A stretch of DNA of 25,770 nt from JBMNQS01 sp050944255 (GCA_050944255.1 JBMNQS010000026.1:1-25770), one strand, 5' to 3'. Numbered from the stretch's first letter, positions 15,201 through 23,156 are shown. A program made the numbers and translations. Notes: generated from the letters alone by a model not told the origin.

Positions 15201-15962
15201 TCATGGACGCGGCATGGTCAGGTCGCGAATTACCTCCGAAGCCAGGATAAACCCCGCCACCGGCGGCACGAAGGAGACGCTGCCGGGCACCTGCCGCCTG
15301 GCCGTGCACTTTCTCGTAGTGCCCGGCGGGCAGACGCAGTTGTATTTGCAGCTCAAGGCCGCCTCCCCGCCGGGTTTCATGGGCGGCTCCCTGGAATAGA
15401 CCACCTTCAGCGAGCCGATGCCCCGCGCCTTCAGCTCCCTTCGCATCACCCTGGCCAGCGGGCACACCGATGTCTGGAAGATGTCCGCCACCTCAAAGGC
15501 GGTGGGGTCCAACTTGTTGCCGGCGCCCATGGCGCTGATGACGGGCACGCCGCAGGCCTTCGCCCGCTCCACCAACACCAGCTTGGAGGATACCGTGTCG
15601 ATGGCGTCCACCACGTAGCTGTACTTCGAAAGAGGAATGTCTCCGGCGTTTTCCGCGGTGTAAAAGCACTCGAAGGTCTCCACGCGGCACCGGGGATTGA
15701 TCGAAAGAATCCGCGCCTTCATGACCTCCACCTTCTTTTGGCCGATGCTCTGGTGCGTGGCCATCAACTGGCGGTTGATGTTGGTCAGGCAGATTCGGTC
15801 GTCGTCGATCAGGTCAAGCGCGCCCACGGAGCAACGGGCAAGCGCCTCGGCGGCATAGGAGCCCACGCCCCCGATGCCGAAGACCGCCACGCGGGCCGCC
15901 TCAAGGCGGCCCATGGCCTCTTTGCCCAGCAGCAGCTCGGTTCTTGAAAATTCGTTCAGCAT
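15201..15962 (-). CDS. tcdA: tRNA threonylcarbamoyladenosine dehydratase (TcdA/CsdL)
   Basis: E1-like ATP-dependent enzyme that cyclises t6A37 in ANN-reading tRNAs to ct6A. The product is 253 aa. Visible: VAVFGIGGVGSYAAEALARC (nucleotide-binding Rossmann loop), DLIDDDRICLTNINRQLMA (DDD..N.NRQ motif of ThiF/E1 proteins), AIDTVSSKLVL, and a C-terminal KYNCVCPPG / VPGSVSFVPPVAGFILASEVIRDL region typical of this subfamily. The frame is open further upstream, but the family begins near LNEFSRTELLLG, and AAAGGAA precedes the ATG at 15962. It faces the plus-strand trio. E. coli csdL is linked to the CsdA cysteine desulfurase, which fits the sulfur neighbours here. Confidence 0.92.
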   Translation of the reverse strand: MLNEFSRTELLLGKEAMGRLEAARVAVFGIGGVGSYAAEALARCSVGALDLIDDDRICLTNINRQLMATHQSIGQKKVEVMKARILSINPRCRVETFECFYTAENAGDIPLSKYSYVVDAIDTVSSKLVLVERAKACGVPVISAMGAGNKLDPTAFEVADIFQTSVCPLARVMRRELKARGIGSLKVVYSREPPMKPGGEAALSCKYNCVCPPGTTRKCTARRQVPGSVSFVPPVAGFILASEVIRDLTMPRP

Positions 15963-15997
15963 ACCCGGTTCCTTTCGCGAAGAAATGACTGCATTTA

Positions 15998-16027
15998 ATG
16001 TTACATGAAAAGCGCCGCCGTATGCAA
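15998..16027 (-). promoter_or_regulatory. Candidate promoter of tcdA
   Basis: On the minus strand TTGCAT (16027-16022) and TAACAT (16003-15998) are 18 nt apart, 36 nt upstream of the ATG. A GC-rich hairpin (GGTAGCGC / GCGCTACC, 16046-16077) lies just upstream. Confidence 0.5.
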
Positions 16028-16114
16028 GGGGTTCTTTTTTGCGCGGGTAGCGCGGCGTGCCGCCGGATAGCGCTACCGCAGTTTTCGCAGGCGGCTTCGC
16101 GCGGAGTTTAGATG

Positions 16115-16152
16115 AAGCCCTCTCATAACCCCTCAAAAAACTTTTTTGACAG
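16115..16152 (+). repeat. Solo right-end remnant of the hairpin-rich element family (copy D)
   Basis: The stretch with CATAACCCCTCAAAAAA and CTTTTTTGACAGG resembles the right end of copies B and C (CTAATAACCCCCAAA followed by ACTTTTTTGACAG). No left hairpin, no GCGGCCGG core and no flanking direct repeats were found, so this is a degenerate or partial copy at best. Confidence 0.4.
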
Positions 16153-16153
16153 G

Positions 16154-16177
16154 CAAAAAGCCGCCTTTCAGGCGGCT
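16154..16177 (-). terminator. Intrinsic terminator of cysK
   Basis: On the minus strand GCCGCC-TGAAA-GGCGGC (16176-16160) is followed by TTTTTG. It begins 32 bp after the cysK stop. Confidence 0.85.
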
Positions 16178-16208
16178 CCTTGCGCAAAAGGAAATAAAAG
16201 GAATGGAT

Positions 16209-17141
16209 TTATTCGGAGAACAGCGGCGTGGAAAGGTAACGCTCGCCGGTATCCGGTAGTATGGCCACGATGACTTTTCCGGCGTTTTCCGGACGTTTGG
16301 CCAACTGGGTAGCCGCCCACGCCGCCGCGCCGGAGGATATGCCCACCAAGAGCCCCTCGGCCCTGGAAAGCTCCCGCCCGGTGGCAAAAGCATCCTCGTT
16401 CTTCACGCGGATGATCTCGTCGTAGATCTCCGTATTCAATACGTCCGGGACAAAACCCGCGCCGATCCCCTGAATTTTATGCGGGCCGGCCTTGCCCTCG
16501 GAAAGCACCGGGGAATCGTCCGGCTCCACCGCCACGATGTGAAGATCCGGGTTCTTGGATTTCAAAAACTCGCCCGCCCCGGTGATGGTGCCGCCGGTGC
16601 CGATGCCCGAAACGAAGATGTCTATCTTCCCATCGGTATCCTCCCAGATCTCCGGGCCGGTGGTCTCCCTGTGCACCTGCGGGTTCGCCGGGTTGTCAAA
16701 CTGCCCGGGAATAAACGAATGGGGGATCTCCCCGGCCAGCTCATTGGCCTTGGCAATGGCCCCCTTCATCCCCTTGGCGCCCTCGGTCAGCACCAGCTCC
16801 GCGCCGTAGGCCTTCAAAAGATTCCTGCGCTCAATGCTCATGGTCTCGGGCATGGTCAGGATGATCCGATATCCGTGAGACGCCGCCACCGACGCAAGTC
16901 CAATGCCCGTGTTGCCGCTGGTGGGCTCGATGATCACCGATCCGCTCTTTAAAAGCCCCCGCGCCTCCGCGTCCTCAATCATGGACTTGGCGATCCTGTC
17001 CTTTACGCTGCCCGCCGGATTGTAATACTCCAGCTTGCCGATAATGCCGGCCTTCAGATCGTGCTTTTTCCCGTAGTTGGAAAGCTCCAGAAGCGGCGTG
17101 TTCCCGATCAGCTCTACCAGGCTCTTGTAAACCTTTGACAT
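16209..17141 (-). CDS. cysK: Cysteine synthase A (O-acetylserine sulfhydrylase)
   Basis: PLP enzyme that makes L-cysteine from O-acetylserine and sulfide; cytosolic dimer. The product is 310 aa, normal for CysK. Motifs: IGNTPLLELS at the N-terminus, the PLP lysine Lys47 in NPAGSVKDRIA, the substrate loop EPTSGNTGIGLA (72-83), phosphate-binding SGIGTGGTITGAG and a C-terminal LVGISSGAA and LPDTGERYLSTPLF. AGGGAGG precedes the ATG. It is transcribed divergently from a CymR-like regulator across a 209-bp AT-rich region with clear promoters on both sides, which suggests control by that regulator. Confidence 0.97.
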   Translation of the reverse strand: MSKVYKSLVELIGNTPLLELSNYGKKHDLKAGIIGKLEYYNPAGSVKDRIAKSMIEDAEARGLLKSGSVIIEPTSGNTGIGLASVAASHGYRIILTMPETMSIERRNLLKAYGAELVLTEGAKGMKGAIAKANELAGEIPHSFIPGQFDNPANPQVHRETTGPEIWEDTDGKIDIFVSGIGTGGTITGAGEFLKSKNPDLHIVAVEPDDSPVLSEGKAGPHKIQGIGAGFVPDVLNTEIYDEIIRVKNEDAFATGRELSRAEGLLVGISSGAAAWAATQLAKRPENAGKVIVAILPDTGERYLSTPLFSE

Positions 17142-17206
17142 AACTATACCTCCCTTAAAATTTAAAGCTCTTTCTATAATTCATATATGTTTGATATGAT
17201 ATTTCG

Positions 17207-17235
17207 ATGATAGTCCTTTATGCCTATCTTGTCAA
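17207..17235 (-). promoter_or_regulatory. Promoter of cysK
   Basis: On the minus strand TTGACA (17235-17230) and TATCAT (17212-17207) are 17 nt apart, about 66 nt upstream of the cysK ATG. Strong match to the sigma-A consensus. Confidence 0.8.
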
Positions 17236-17260
17236 TACTTTTTTAAAAAATACATTTAAA

Positions 17261-17279
17261 GTATATCGAATTGGTATGC
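17261..17279. promoter_or_regulatory. Candidate operator between the divergent cysK and rrf2/cymR promoters
   Basis: ATATC-GAATT-GGTAT (17263-17277) is a near-palindrome placed just upstream of the plus-strand -35 and between both promoters. AT-rich dyads of this kind are bound by Rrf2 regulators such as CymR. Similar sequences (CATATCA..AA..TATGAA) occur near 17316-17334 and in the cysK leader near 17181-17202. The assignment is by position and shape only. Confidence 0.35.
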
Positions 17280-17281
17280 TA

Positions 17282-17310
17282 TTGACAAGCCGTGTATTTT
17301 CGCATATGAT
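17282..17310 (+). promoter_or_regulatory. Promoter of the CymR-like/trans-sulfuration operon
   Basis: TTGACA (17282-17287) and TATGAT (17305-17310) are 17 nt apart. The predicted start site is about 34 nt upstream of the regulator's ATG. Confidence 0.82.
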
Positions 17311-17350
17311 CAAATACATATCATAAAAGTATGAAATGAGGGTTATCATT

Positions 17351-17797
17351 ATGAGGATCTCCGCAAAGGGACGCTACGCGCTGGCCGCCGTCACCAGTAT
17401 GGCCCAGCAGTACGACAGTGGGGAATACATCACCGTCATCAGTATCTCCGAAAAGCTGGGCATCTCGAAAATTTACCTGGAACAGGTTTTCGCGCTGCTC
17501 AAGCGCGGCAGCATCGTCACGTCGGTCAAGGGCTCCCAGGGCGGCTACCAATTGATGCGAATGCCCGGGCGGACAACCGTGCTGGACGTGCTCTCCGCCG
17601 TGGAAAATTCCCTCTTTGAAAGGGCGGAGGACACGGTGCCGGAAAAGGCCCCCGATATCGAGGCGGCCATGCGGTTGTCTGTGTTTGATTATCTGGACCG
17701 GTCGGTTAAAGACGCTTTGAGCAGAATAACGCTCAGTGATCTTGTGGCCGAAGCGCAAAAGCATAACAAGGACCAGGCCATGATGTTTTATATATAA
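17351..17797 (+). CDS. Rrf2-family regulator, CymR-like
   Basis: A 148-aa winged-helix regulator of the Rrf2 family: MRISAKGRYALAAVTSMAQ at the start, the recognition segment SISEKLGISKIYLEQVFALLKRGSIVTSVKGSQGGYQL, then a dimerisation helix. It contains no cysteine at all, so it cannot carry the iron-sulfur cluster of IscR or NsrR; this fits CymR, which senses cysteine status through its partner CysK. It is divergent from cysK and leads an operon with a trans-sulfuration enzyme, supporting a role as cysteine-metabolism repressor. The chosen ATG has GAGGG 8 nt upstream, better than an ATG five codons earlier. Confidence 0.85.
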   Translation: MRISAKGRYALAAVTSMAQQYDSGEYITVISISEKLGISKIYLEQVFALLKRGSIVTSVKGSQGGYQLMRMPGRTTVLDVLSAVENSLFERAEDTVPEKAPDIEAAMRLSVFDYLDRSVKDALSRITLSDLVAEAQKHNKDQAMMFYI

Positions 17798-17812
17798 TTA
17801 AGGAGAGTATCT

Positions 17813-18952
17813 ATGGATTTTTCCACCCTTTGCATACACGGAAGCGATACGAAATACGACAACACCGGCGCCATCAGCGTTCCCATTTTCCAGTCCGCCA
17901 CATTCGCCCACCCCGGCGTGGGCGAAAGCACCGGCTACGATTACTCCCGGCAGCAGAATCCCACCCGCGAACACCTGGAAAAGACCATGGCCGCCCTGGA
18001 AAGCGGCGTGGACGCCATGGCCTTCGCCACCGGAATGGCCGCCATGACCGCGCTGATGGAGCTGTTTGCCCCCGGCGACCACATCATCGCCTCCGACGAC
18101 CTGTACGGGGGCTCCCATCGTCTATTTTACCATATCAACGCCAAAAACGGGATCGAGTTCGACCTGGCGGATACGTCGGATATTCCCGCCGTGGAAGCGC
18201 TCATCAGGCCGCAGACCCGGGCGGTGTTCGTGGAGACCCCCACCAATCCCATGATGCAGGTGACCGATATCACCGCCGTGGCGCGGCTTTGCAGGGCGCA
18301 TAATTTGCTGCTGATGGTGGACAATACCTTCCTGACGCCGTGCCTTCAAAGGCCCATTGAGCTGGGCGCCGACATCGTGATCCACAGCGGCACCAAGTAC
18401 CTGGGCGGCCACAACGACACGCTGGCCGGGTTCCTGGTGGTGGCCGACGCGGGCATCGCCGAGCGCCTGCGCTTCATCTACAAGACCACGGGAGGATGCC
18501 TCTCCCCCTTTGACAGCTGGCTTTTGATCCGAGGCATCAAGACATTGGCCGTGCGGATAGAGCGCCAGCAGCAGACCGCCGTCAAAATCGCCGAATTTCT
18601 GTGCAGGCATCCCGGGGTCAAAAAAGTTTTCTATCCGGGACTTGCGGACCATCCGGATTATGAAATCTCCAGGAGGCAGGCCAGCGGCTTCGGGGCCATG
18701 ATCTCCTTTGAGACCGACTGCGAGGAGACGGCGCTTAAAGCCCTGGAGCGGGTGAGCCTGATCCAGTACGCGGAGAGCCTGGGCGGCGTGGAGAGCCTGA
18801 TCACCTACCCGATGCTGCAGACACACGCCGACATACCCGAAGATGAGCGGGAAGCCAAGGGCATCAACAAGCGGCTGCTGCGCCTGTCGGTGGGGCTGGA
18901 AGCCGCTGATGACCTCATCGCCGACCTGCGCCGGGCGCTGGAAGAAGCGTAA
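17813..18952 (+). CDS. Trans-sulfuration PLP enzyme (cystathionine gamma-synthase/lyase family)
   Basis: Cys/Met-metabolism PLP enzyme, 379 aa. Visible: GAISVPIFQSATFAHP, DYSRQQNPTREHLEKTMAALE, FATGMAAMTA, the DDLYGGSHRLF motif, ETPTNPMMQVTD, Asp170 (PLP ring contact) in MVDNTF, and the PLP lysine Lys195 in HSGTKYLGGHND. The C-terminal SLGGVESLITYP is shared by MetB, MetC, MccB and related enzymes. Candidates are cystathionine gamma-lyase (MccB), gamma-synthase (MetI) or beta-lyase; they cannot be told apart here. AAGGAGAG precedes the ATG. The operon position after a CymR-like regulator favours homocysteine-to-cysteine conversion, as with mccB in Bacillus. Confidence 0.92.
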   Translation: MDFSTLCIHGSDTKYDNTGAISVPIFQSATFAHPGVGESTGYDYSRQQNPTREHLEKTMAALESGVDAMAFATGMAAMTALMELFAPGDHIIASDDLYGGSHRLFYHINAKNGIEFDLADTSDIPAVEALIRPQTRAVFVETPTNPMMQVTDITAVARLCRAHNLLLMVDNTFLTPCLQRPIELGADIVIHSGTKYLGGHNDTLAGFLVVADAGIAERLRFIYKTTGGCLSPFDSWLLIRGIKTLAVRIERQQQTAVKIAEFLCRHPGVKKVFYPGLADHPDYEISRRQASGFGAMISFETDCEETALKALERVSLIQYAESLGGVESLITYPMLQTHADIPEDEREAKGINKRLLRLSVGLEAADDLIADLRRALEEA

Positions 18953-18975
18953 AACAGACAGAAAGGAAGTGCGCC

Positions 18976-20094
18976 GTGAGCATCGATGCATCGCGCATGA
19001 TTGAGAACTTTACCGAACTGGTGGCCATAGACAGCCCGTCCTTTGAGGAAAAACAGATGGGCGAATACCTGAAGGGATGGCTGGAGGACCTCGGTTTCAG
19101 CGTCTATCAGGACGACGCGGGGAGCCGCCTGGGTGGCAACTGCGGGAATGTCTACGGCTTTTTGGACGGGGAGAAGTCCCTTCCCCCGCTGCTGTTCTGC
19201 GCCCACATGGACACGGTGGAGCCTGCAAGGGGCAAGAGGGCCGTCATCGGAAAGGACGGGACCATCAAAAGTCGCGGCGATACGGTGCTGGGCGCCGACG
19301 ACTGCGCCGGCATCGCCGCCATCATCGAGGCGCTGCGCGCCATAAGGGAGCAGAAACTTGCGCACCGCCCCATCGAGGTGCTCTTTACCGTGGCCGAGGA
19401 GGCCTACTGCAAGGGCGTGGCCCAGTTCGACCTCTCAAAAATCCGCTCTGAGGAAGCCTACGTGCTGGACCTGGCCGGGCCCGTGGGCTCGGCGGCCTAC
19501 CAGGCGCCCAGCATACTGTCCTTTACCGTGACGGTGCGCGGGAAGGCCTCTCACGCGGGCTTCGCGCCGCAGGAGGGCGTGCACGCCATCGCCGCCGCCG
19601 CGCAAGCGCTTTGCGGCCTTGCGCTGGGACGCGTCGATGCGGACACCACCGTGAATGTCGGGATCATCAAAGGCGGCCTGGCCACCAACATCGTCCCCGA
19701 CCGCTGCGTGCTGGAAGGCGAAATCCGAAGCTATGTCCACTACAAGGCCGAAACGCAGGCTGATCTGGCGGAAAAACAGTTCCGCGAGGCCGCCGAAGCC
19801 ATGGGCGCCGCGGTGGATTTTGATTTAACCACGCATTTTTACGCGTATGAGACGCCGAAGGACCACCCGGTCATCCGGCGCTTTGAGAAGGCCTGCGCCG
19901 CGCAGGGCCTGTCCGCCGCGCTGGAGGCAACATTCGGCGGCAGCGACAACAACGCCCTGGTGCGCCATGGTATCGCCGGCATCGTGATCGCCAACGCCAT
20001 GAACCGGTGCCACAGCCTGGACGAATACACCACCGTGGACGAACTGACCCGCATCGCCCGTTTGACGCTGGATCTGATGACAAGCGACTTTTAA
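18976..20094 (+). CDS. M20-family metallopeptidase (PepT/YqjE-like)
   Basis: Zinc-dependent amino- or dipeptidase family protein, 372 aa, GTG start with AAAGGAAG upstream. Metal ligands and catalytic residues are intact: His77 in CAHMDTV, bridging Asp in LGADDCAG (108), Glu141/Glu142 in VAEEAY, and the C-terminal His in CHSLDEYT. The dimerisation lid shows GKASHAGFAPQEGVHAI. Closest in appearance to the YqjE/PepT-like group. It follows the trans-sulfuration gene by 23 bp and precedes a C39-like gene, so it may release cysteine- or methionine-containing peptides; that role is inferred from position. Confidence 0.88.
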   Translation: MSIDASRMIENFTELVAIDSPSFEEKQMGEYLKGWLEDLGFSVYQDDAGSRLGGNCGNVYGFLDGEKSLPPLLFCAHMDTVEPARGKRAVIGKDGTIKSRGDTVLGADDCAGIAAIIEALRAIREQKLAHRPIEVLFTVAEEAYCKGVAQFDLSKIRSEEAYVLDLAGPVGSAAYQAPSILSFTVTVRGKASHAGFAPQEGVHAIAAAAQALCGLALGRVDADTTVNVGIIKGGLATNIVPDRCVLEGEIRSYVHYKAETQADLAEKQFREAAEAMGAAVDFDLTTHFYAYETPKDHPVIRRFEKACAAQGLSAALEATFGGSDNNALVRHGIAGIVIANAMNRCHSLDEYTTVDELTRIARLTLDLMTSDF

Positions 20095-20107
20095 GTGAGT
20101 GAACGCC

Positions 20108-20728
20108 ATGAAAAATCCTCTGAACTACCAGACAACCGAATACGACTGCGGCCCCACCACCATGATCAACGCCATCAGCTATCTGTTCAAGCGCGAAGAG
20201 ATACCGCCGGACGTGATCAAGCACATCGTGCTCTACGGCCTGGACGCCTACAACGAAAAGGGCGAGTCCGGCAAGCACGGCACCTCCCAGATGGCCATGG
20301 CCTTTATAGCCAGCTGGCTCAACCAGTTCGGAAAGGTCAAGCAGTTTCCCATCCTGTGCCAGTACCTCACCGGGCCGGAAGTGTTTATCAGCCAAAGCAG
20401 CCGGATCGTCTGCGCGCTGCAGCAGGGCGGCGCCGCGGTGGTCCGCTTAAAGTATGAGGTCTGGCATTACGTGCTTCTGACCGGCGCCGACGACCGGTAC
20501 GTCTACCTGTTCGACTCCTACTACCGCAAGAGGCCCTTCGCGGCAAAGGGCATCGATATCATCAAGGGCCAGCCCACCAAAATGAACCGCCGGGTGGCCT
20601 ACGACGTGCTCAACGGCACCGGCCGGTCCACCTACGCCATGGGCCCGGAGCAGAGCCGCGAGGCCGTCATCCTCTTTAACTGCGATACGCAGAAAACCCC
20701 CGCCGACACCATCGAATATTTCATATAA
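20108..20728 (+). CDS. C39-like cysteine peptidase domain protein
   Basis: A 206-aa protein of the peptidase C39-like papain fold: NYQTTEYDCGPTTMINAISYLF carries the nucleophile Cys14, His120 lies in VWHYVLLTGADD and Asp136 in YVYLFDSYY, so the catalytic triad looks complete. There is no signal peptide or membrane segment and no ABC transporter attached, unlike bacteriocin-processing C39 proteins; it should be cytosolic. The last gene of the CymR-like operon, 13 bp after the M20 peptidase, followed by a strong terminator. The ribosome binding site is weak, so a GTG at 20099 could be the start. Substrate unknown. Confidence 0.75.
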   Translation: MKNPLNYQTTEYDCGPTTMINAISYLFKREEIPPDVIKHIVLYGLDAYNEKGESGKHGTSQMAMAFIASWLNQFGKVKQFPILCQYLTGPEVFISQSSRIVCALQQGGAAVVRLKYEVWHYVLLTGADDRYVYLFDSYYRKRPFAAKGIDIIKGQPTKMNRRVAYDVLNGTGRSTYAMGPEQSREAVILFNCDTQKTPADTIEYFI

Positions 20729-20737
20729 TGAAAAGGG

Positions 20738-20779
20738 CCCGGCCACGGGATGCGACGCATCCCGTGGCCGGGTTTTTTT
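20738..20779 (+). terminator. Strong intrinsic terminator of the CymR-like operon
   Basis: A 16-bp perfect stem (CCCGGCCACGGGATGC paired with its complement, 3-nt loop, 20738-20772) is followed by TTTTTTT. Confidence 0.95.
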
Positions 20780-20821
20780 ATGGACACGCCGCCGATGGCA
20801 GGCCATAGGCAAATTTGCGGT

Positions 20822-20849
20822 TTGCCTGCGGCGCTTGATGGTATATAAT
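20822..20849 (+). promoter_or_regulatory. Promoter of the YeiH-family gene
   Basis: TTGCCT (20822-20827) and TATAAT (20844-20849) are 16 nt apart, about 20 nt upstream of the start codon. Confidence 0.65.
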
Positions 20850-20870
20850 GAGACGGTGAGGAGTGATATG

Positions 20871-21863
20871 ATGCAGACCTTAATGAAAAGACTGCCCGGC
20901 ATCGCGCTTGCGGCGCTGATCGCCGCCGGGGCATGGCTCATCGGCAGATGGCTTCCTGTGATGGGAAGCCCCATTGCCGGCATTCTCCTGGGCATGCTCC
21001 TGGCCTTTTGGAAAAGGCCCGCCGCCCTGGATGCCGGCATCGCCTACACCTCCAAGAAGCTGCTGCAATACGCCATTATCCTGCTGGGGTTCGATATGAA
21101 CCTGGTTCATATCGTAAGATCGGGGGGGCAGACCCTGTTTTTGATGGCCTTTACACTCACCGCCGCCTTCCTGTCCGCATTCCTTCTGGGAAAACTGCTG
21201 AAAGTGGATCGGCACACCAACATCCTCGTGGGGGTGGGCACCGCCATCTGCGGAGGCTCCGCCATCGCCGCCGCCGCGCCGGTGATCGGCGCGAAGAATG
21301 AGGATGTGGCCCGCGCCATATCCACCATCTTCCTCTTTAACGTACTGGCCGCCTTCCTGTTCCCGCTGACCGGGCACGCCCTGAAAATGGCGGACGCCCC
21401 CTTCGGGCTTTGGGCCGGCACCGCCATCAACGATACCTCCTCGGTGGTGGCTGCGGGCTATACCTTCAGCGACGCGGCGGGCCATCAGGCGGTGATCGTG
21501 AAACTGACGCGGACGCTGATGATCATCCCCGTCACGCTGGCGCTGGCCCTATATACCGCAAGAAAACAGGCGCGGGAAGGCGGCGCCGGCTATAAATTCT
21601 CCAACATCTTTCCGTGGTTCGTGCTGGGCTTCATCGCCGCCTCGGTGATCGGCACCCTCGTGCCCATGCCCGAAGGGACCGGTAAATTCCTGGCGCAGGC
21701 CGGAAAATTTTTGATCGTGATGGCCATGGCCGCCATCGGCCTGAACACCAACATCGTCAAGCTGGTAAAAAGCGGGTGGCGCGCCATCCTTTTAGGCTTC
21801 GGCTGCTGGGCGGTGCTGTCGGTGACGTCGCTTGCGGTGCTGTCCTTTATTTTAAAATTTTAG
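20871..21863 (+). CDS. YeiH/UPF0324 family putative sulfate or sulfite exporter
   Basis: An integral membrane protein of 330 aa with about ten hydrophobic segments. Family marks: SPIAGILLGML, the YAIILLGFDMN segment, LVGVGTAICGGSAIAAAAPVIGA, FGLWAGTAINDTSSVVAAGY and AAIGLNTNIVKLVKSGWR. Members are annotated as putative sulfate exporters, some linked to degradation of sulfonates and cysteine. Placed right after the cysteine operon but with its own promoter, it may remove oxidised sulfur; this is inference. GAGGAG lies 7 nt before the ATG at 20871 (4 nt before another at 20868). Its stop overlaps the stop of the convergent DUF4491 gene by 4 bp. Confidence 0.88.
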   Translation: MQTLMKRLPGIALAALIAAGAWLIGRWLPVMGSPIAGILLGMLLAFWKRPAALDAGIAYTSKKLLQYAIILLGFDMNLVHIVRSGGQTLFLMAFTLTAAFLSAFLLGKLLKVDRHTNILVGVGTAICGGSAIAAAAPVIGAKNEDVARAISTIFLFNVLAAFLFPLTGHALKMADAPFGLWAGTAINDTSSVVAAGYTFSDAAGHQAVIVKLTRTLMIIPVTLALALYTARKQAREGGAGYKFSNIFPWFVLGFIAASVIGTLVPMPEGTGKFLAQAGKFLIVMAMAAIGLNTNIVKLVKSGWRAILLGFGCWAVLSVTSLAVLSFILKF

Positions 21864-22156
21864 TCCGGAAGGGACTTTTTATTCGGATTGCTGGGATGCC
21901 AGCCCTTTTTGACGCGCTCCTCCTGTTCAAACAGCTCCCGGATGCCCCAAAGAAGTGAGAAACCCAGCACGGCGCACAACGCCGAGACCACCAAAGAGGC
22001 GATAAACACCGAGCCGATAACGCAGCCAAGGCCCAGCACGCCAAACGCGGGCCACGCCTTTTTGCCTATATAGTATTCGGTTTTAATGACCACCGGATGC
22101 AGGATGCCGATGATGATAAACGTGCCGGCGCCGATGAGGATGCCTTCCAGATTCAT
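21860..22156 (-). CDS. DUF4491 family small membrane protein
   Basis: A 98-aa protein with three hydrophobic segments: ILIGAGTFIIIGILHPVVI, AFGVLGLGCVIGSVFIASLVV and VVSALCAVLGFSLLWGI, then the soluble tail ELFEQEERVKKGWHPSNP that is characteristic of DUF4491 proteins. Function is unknown. AAGGAG lies 8 nt upstream of the ATG at 22156. It overlaps YeiH tail to tail (shared bases 21860-21863), with no terminator between them, so antisense interference is possible. Confidence 0.88.
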   Translation of the reverse strand: MNLEGILIGAGTFIIIGILHPVVIKTEYYIGKKAWPAFGVLGLGCVIGSVFIASLVVSALCAVLGFSLLWGIRELFEQEERVKKGWHPSNPNKKSLPD

Positions 22157-22265
22157 TTGATACTCCTTTTCCATTCCGTTTTTTACCCGGCGAATCGGCC
22201 GCCTTACAGAAAGCGCCGTTTGTTTTGCGCCGCCGCATGCGCGATGGCGGCAGCCGGATGCGTTC

Positions 22266-22274
22266 ATGATACCA
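22266..22274 (-). promoter_or_regulatory. Candidate extended -10 promoter of the DUF4491 gene
   Basis: On the minus strand TGGTATCAT (22274-22266) has the TGn extended -10 form. A good -35 at 17 nt is lacking. The leader to the ATG would be about 100 nt. Confidence 0.35.
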
Positions 22275-22373
22275 TACCCGCTCTGTCAAGTCACGCCCGC
22301 CAGTGCGCGGGGCCTGTTTCCCGGGGCGGGGCGGCCGGATAGAGCTGCCCCGCAAATGTCCGGACGCAGGCGA

Positions 22374-22403
22374 TTTCCACTCCGCGCCGACTTGGGGTAT
22401 AAT
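22374..22403 (+). promoter_or_regulatory. Candidate promoter of the ABC exporter genes
   Basis: A perfect TATAAT (22398-22403) lies 46 nt upstream of the ATPase start. The -35 is weak (TTTCCA, 18-nt spacing). The rest of the 22157-22448 gap shows GC-rich sequence with no gene. Confidence 0.5.
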
Positions 22404-22448
22404 GGAAACAGGAAAAAAACGGGCGCCGAAGGCCCGGAAGGAGCGCAT

Positions 22449-23156
22449 ATGTTTGAGGTTTCACACGTCACCAAGAAGTACGGCAAAATCCTGGCCAACG
22501 ACGACATCAGCTTCGCCGTGGGAAGCGGGCGGATCGCCCTTTTACTGGGACCCAACGGAGCGGGAAAATCCACCATCATCAAGTGCATCGCCGGGCTGCT
22601 GCGCTATCACGGGGAGATTTCCGTCTGCGGATACCCCAATAAATCCATGCAGGCGAAAAAACGCTTGGGCTACGTGCCGGAAATGCCGGCGGTGTACGAT
22701 CTTTTAACGGTGGGCGAGCACCTGGAGTTCATCGCCCGGTGCTACCGTCTGGAAAACTGGGAGCAGGACGCCGAAAGGCTCCTGGAACGCTTTGAGCTCA
22801 TGGAGCAGAAAAACAAGCTGGGCAAAGAGCTGTCCAAAGGCATGCAGCAGAAGGTGAGCATCTGCTGCGCGGTGCTGCATAAGCCCCAGGCCATTATCCT
22901 GGACGAGCCCATGGTGGGCCTGGACCCCCACGCCATCAAGGAACTGAAGCTGCTCCTTGGGGAACTGAAGGCCCAAGGGCTCTCCATCCTCATCAGCACC
23001 CACATGCTGGATTCGGTGGAGGACTACTGGGACGAAATCCATATCATGATGCGCGGGAAAATCGCCGCCACCCGTAAAAACGAAAACGGATCGGGTCACG
23101 AAAAATCGCTGGAAGAACTGTTCTTCGAGATCACGGAAAAGGCGGTGGACGTCTGA
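22449..23156 (+). CDS. ABC transporter ATP-binding protein
   Basis: A 235-aa ATPase. Walker A GPNGAGKST, Q-loop region GYVPEMP, signature LSKGMQQ, Walker B AIILDEP, D-loop GLDP and switch His in ISTHML are all present. The short signature variant and the paired permease match drug, lantibiotic or ABC-2 type exporters. AAGGAG lies 5 nt upstream of the ATG. The stop TGA overlaps the ATG of the permease gene by one base, so the two are translationally coupled. Substrate is unknown. Confidence 0.95.
   Translation: MFEVSHVTKKYGKILANDDISFAVGSGRIALLLGPNGAGKSTIIKCIAGLLRYHGEISVCGYPNKSMQAKKRLGYVPEMPAVYDLLTVGEHLEFIARCYRLENWEQDAERLLERFELMEQKNKLGKELSKGMQQKVSICCAVLHKPQAIILDEPMVGLDPHAIKELKLLLGELKAQGLSILISTHMLDSVEDYWDEIHIMMRGKIAATRKNENGSGHEKSLEELFFEITEKAVDV

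Noticed and set aside
15963..16187. In-frame N-terminal extension of tcdA
   Set aside because: Family conservation starts at LNEFSRTELLLG; the extension runs through the terminator of cysK and a promoter.
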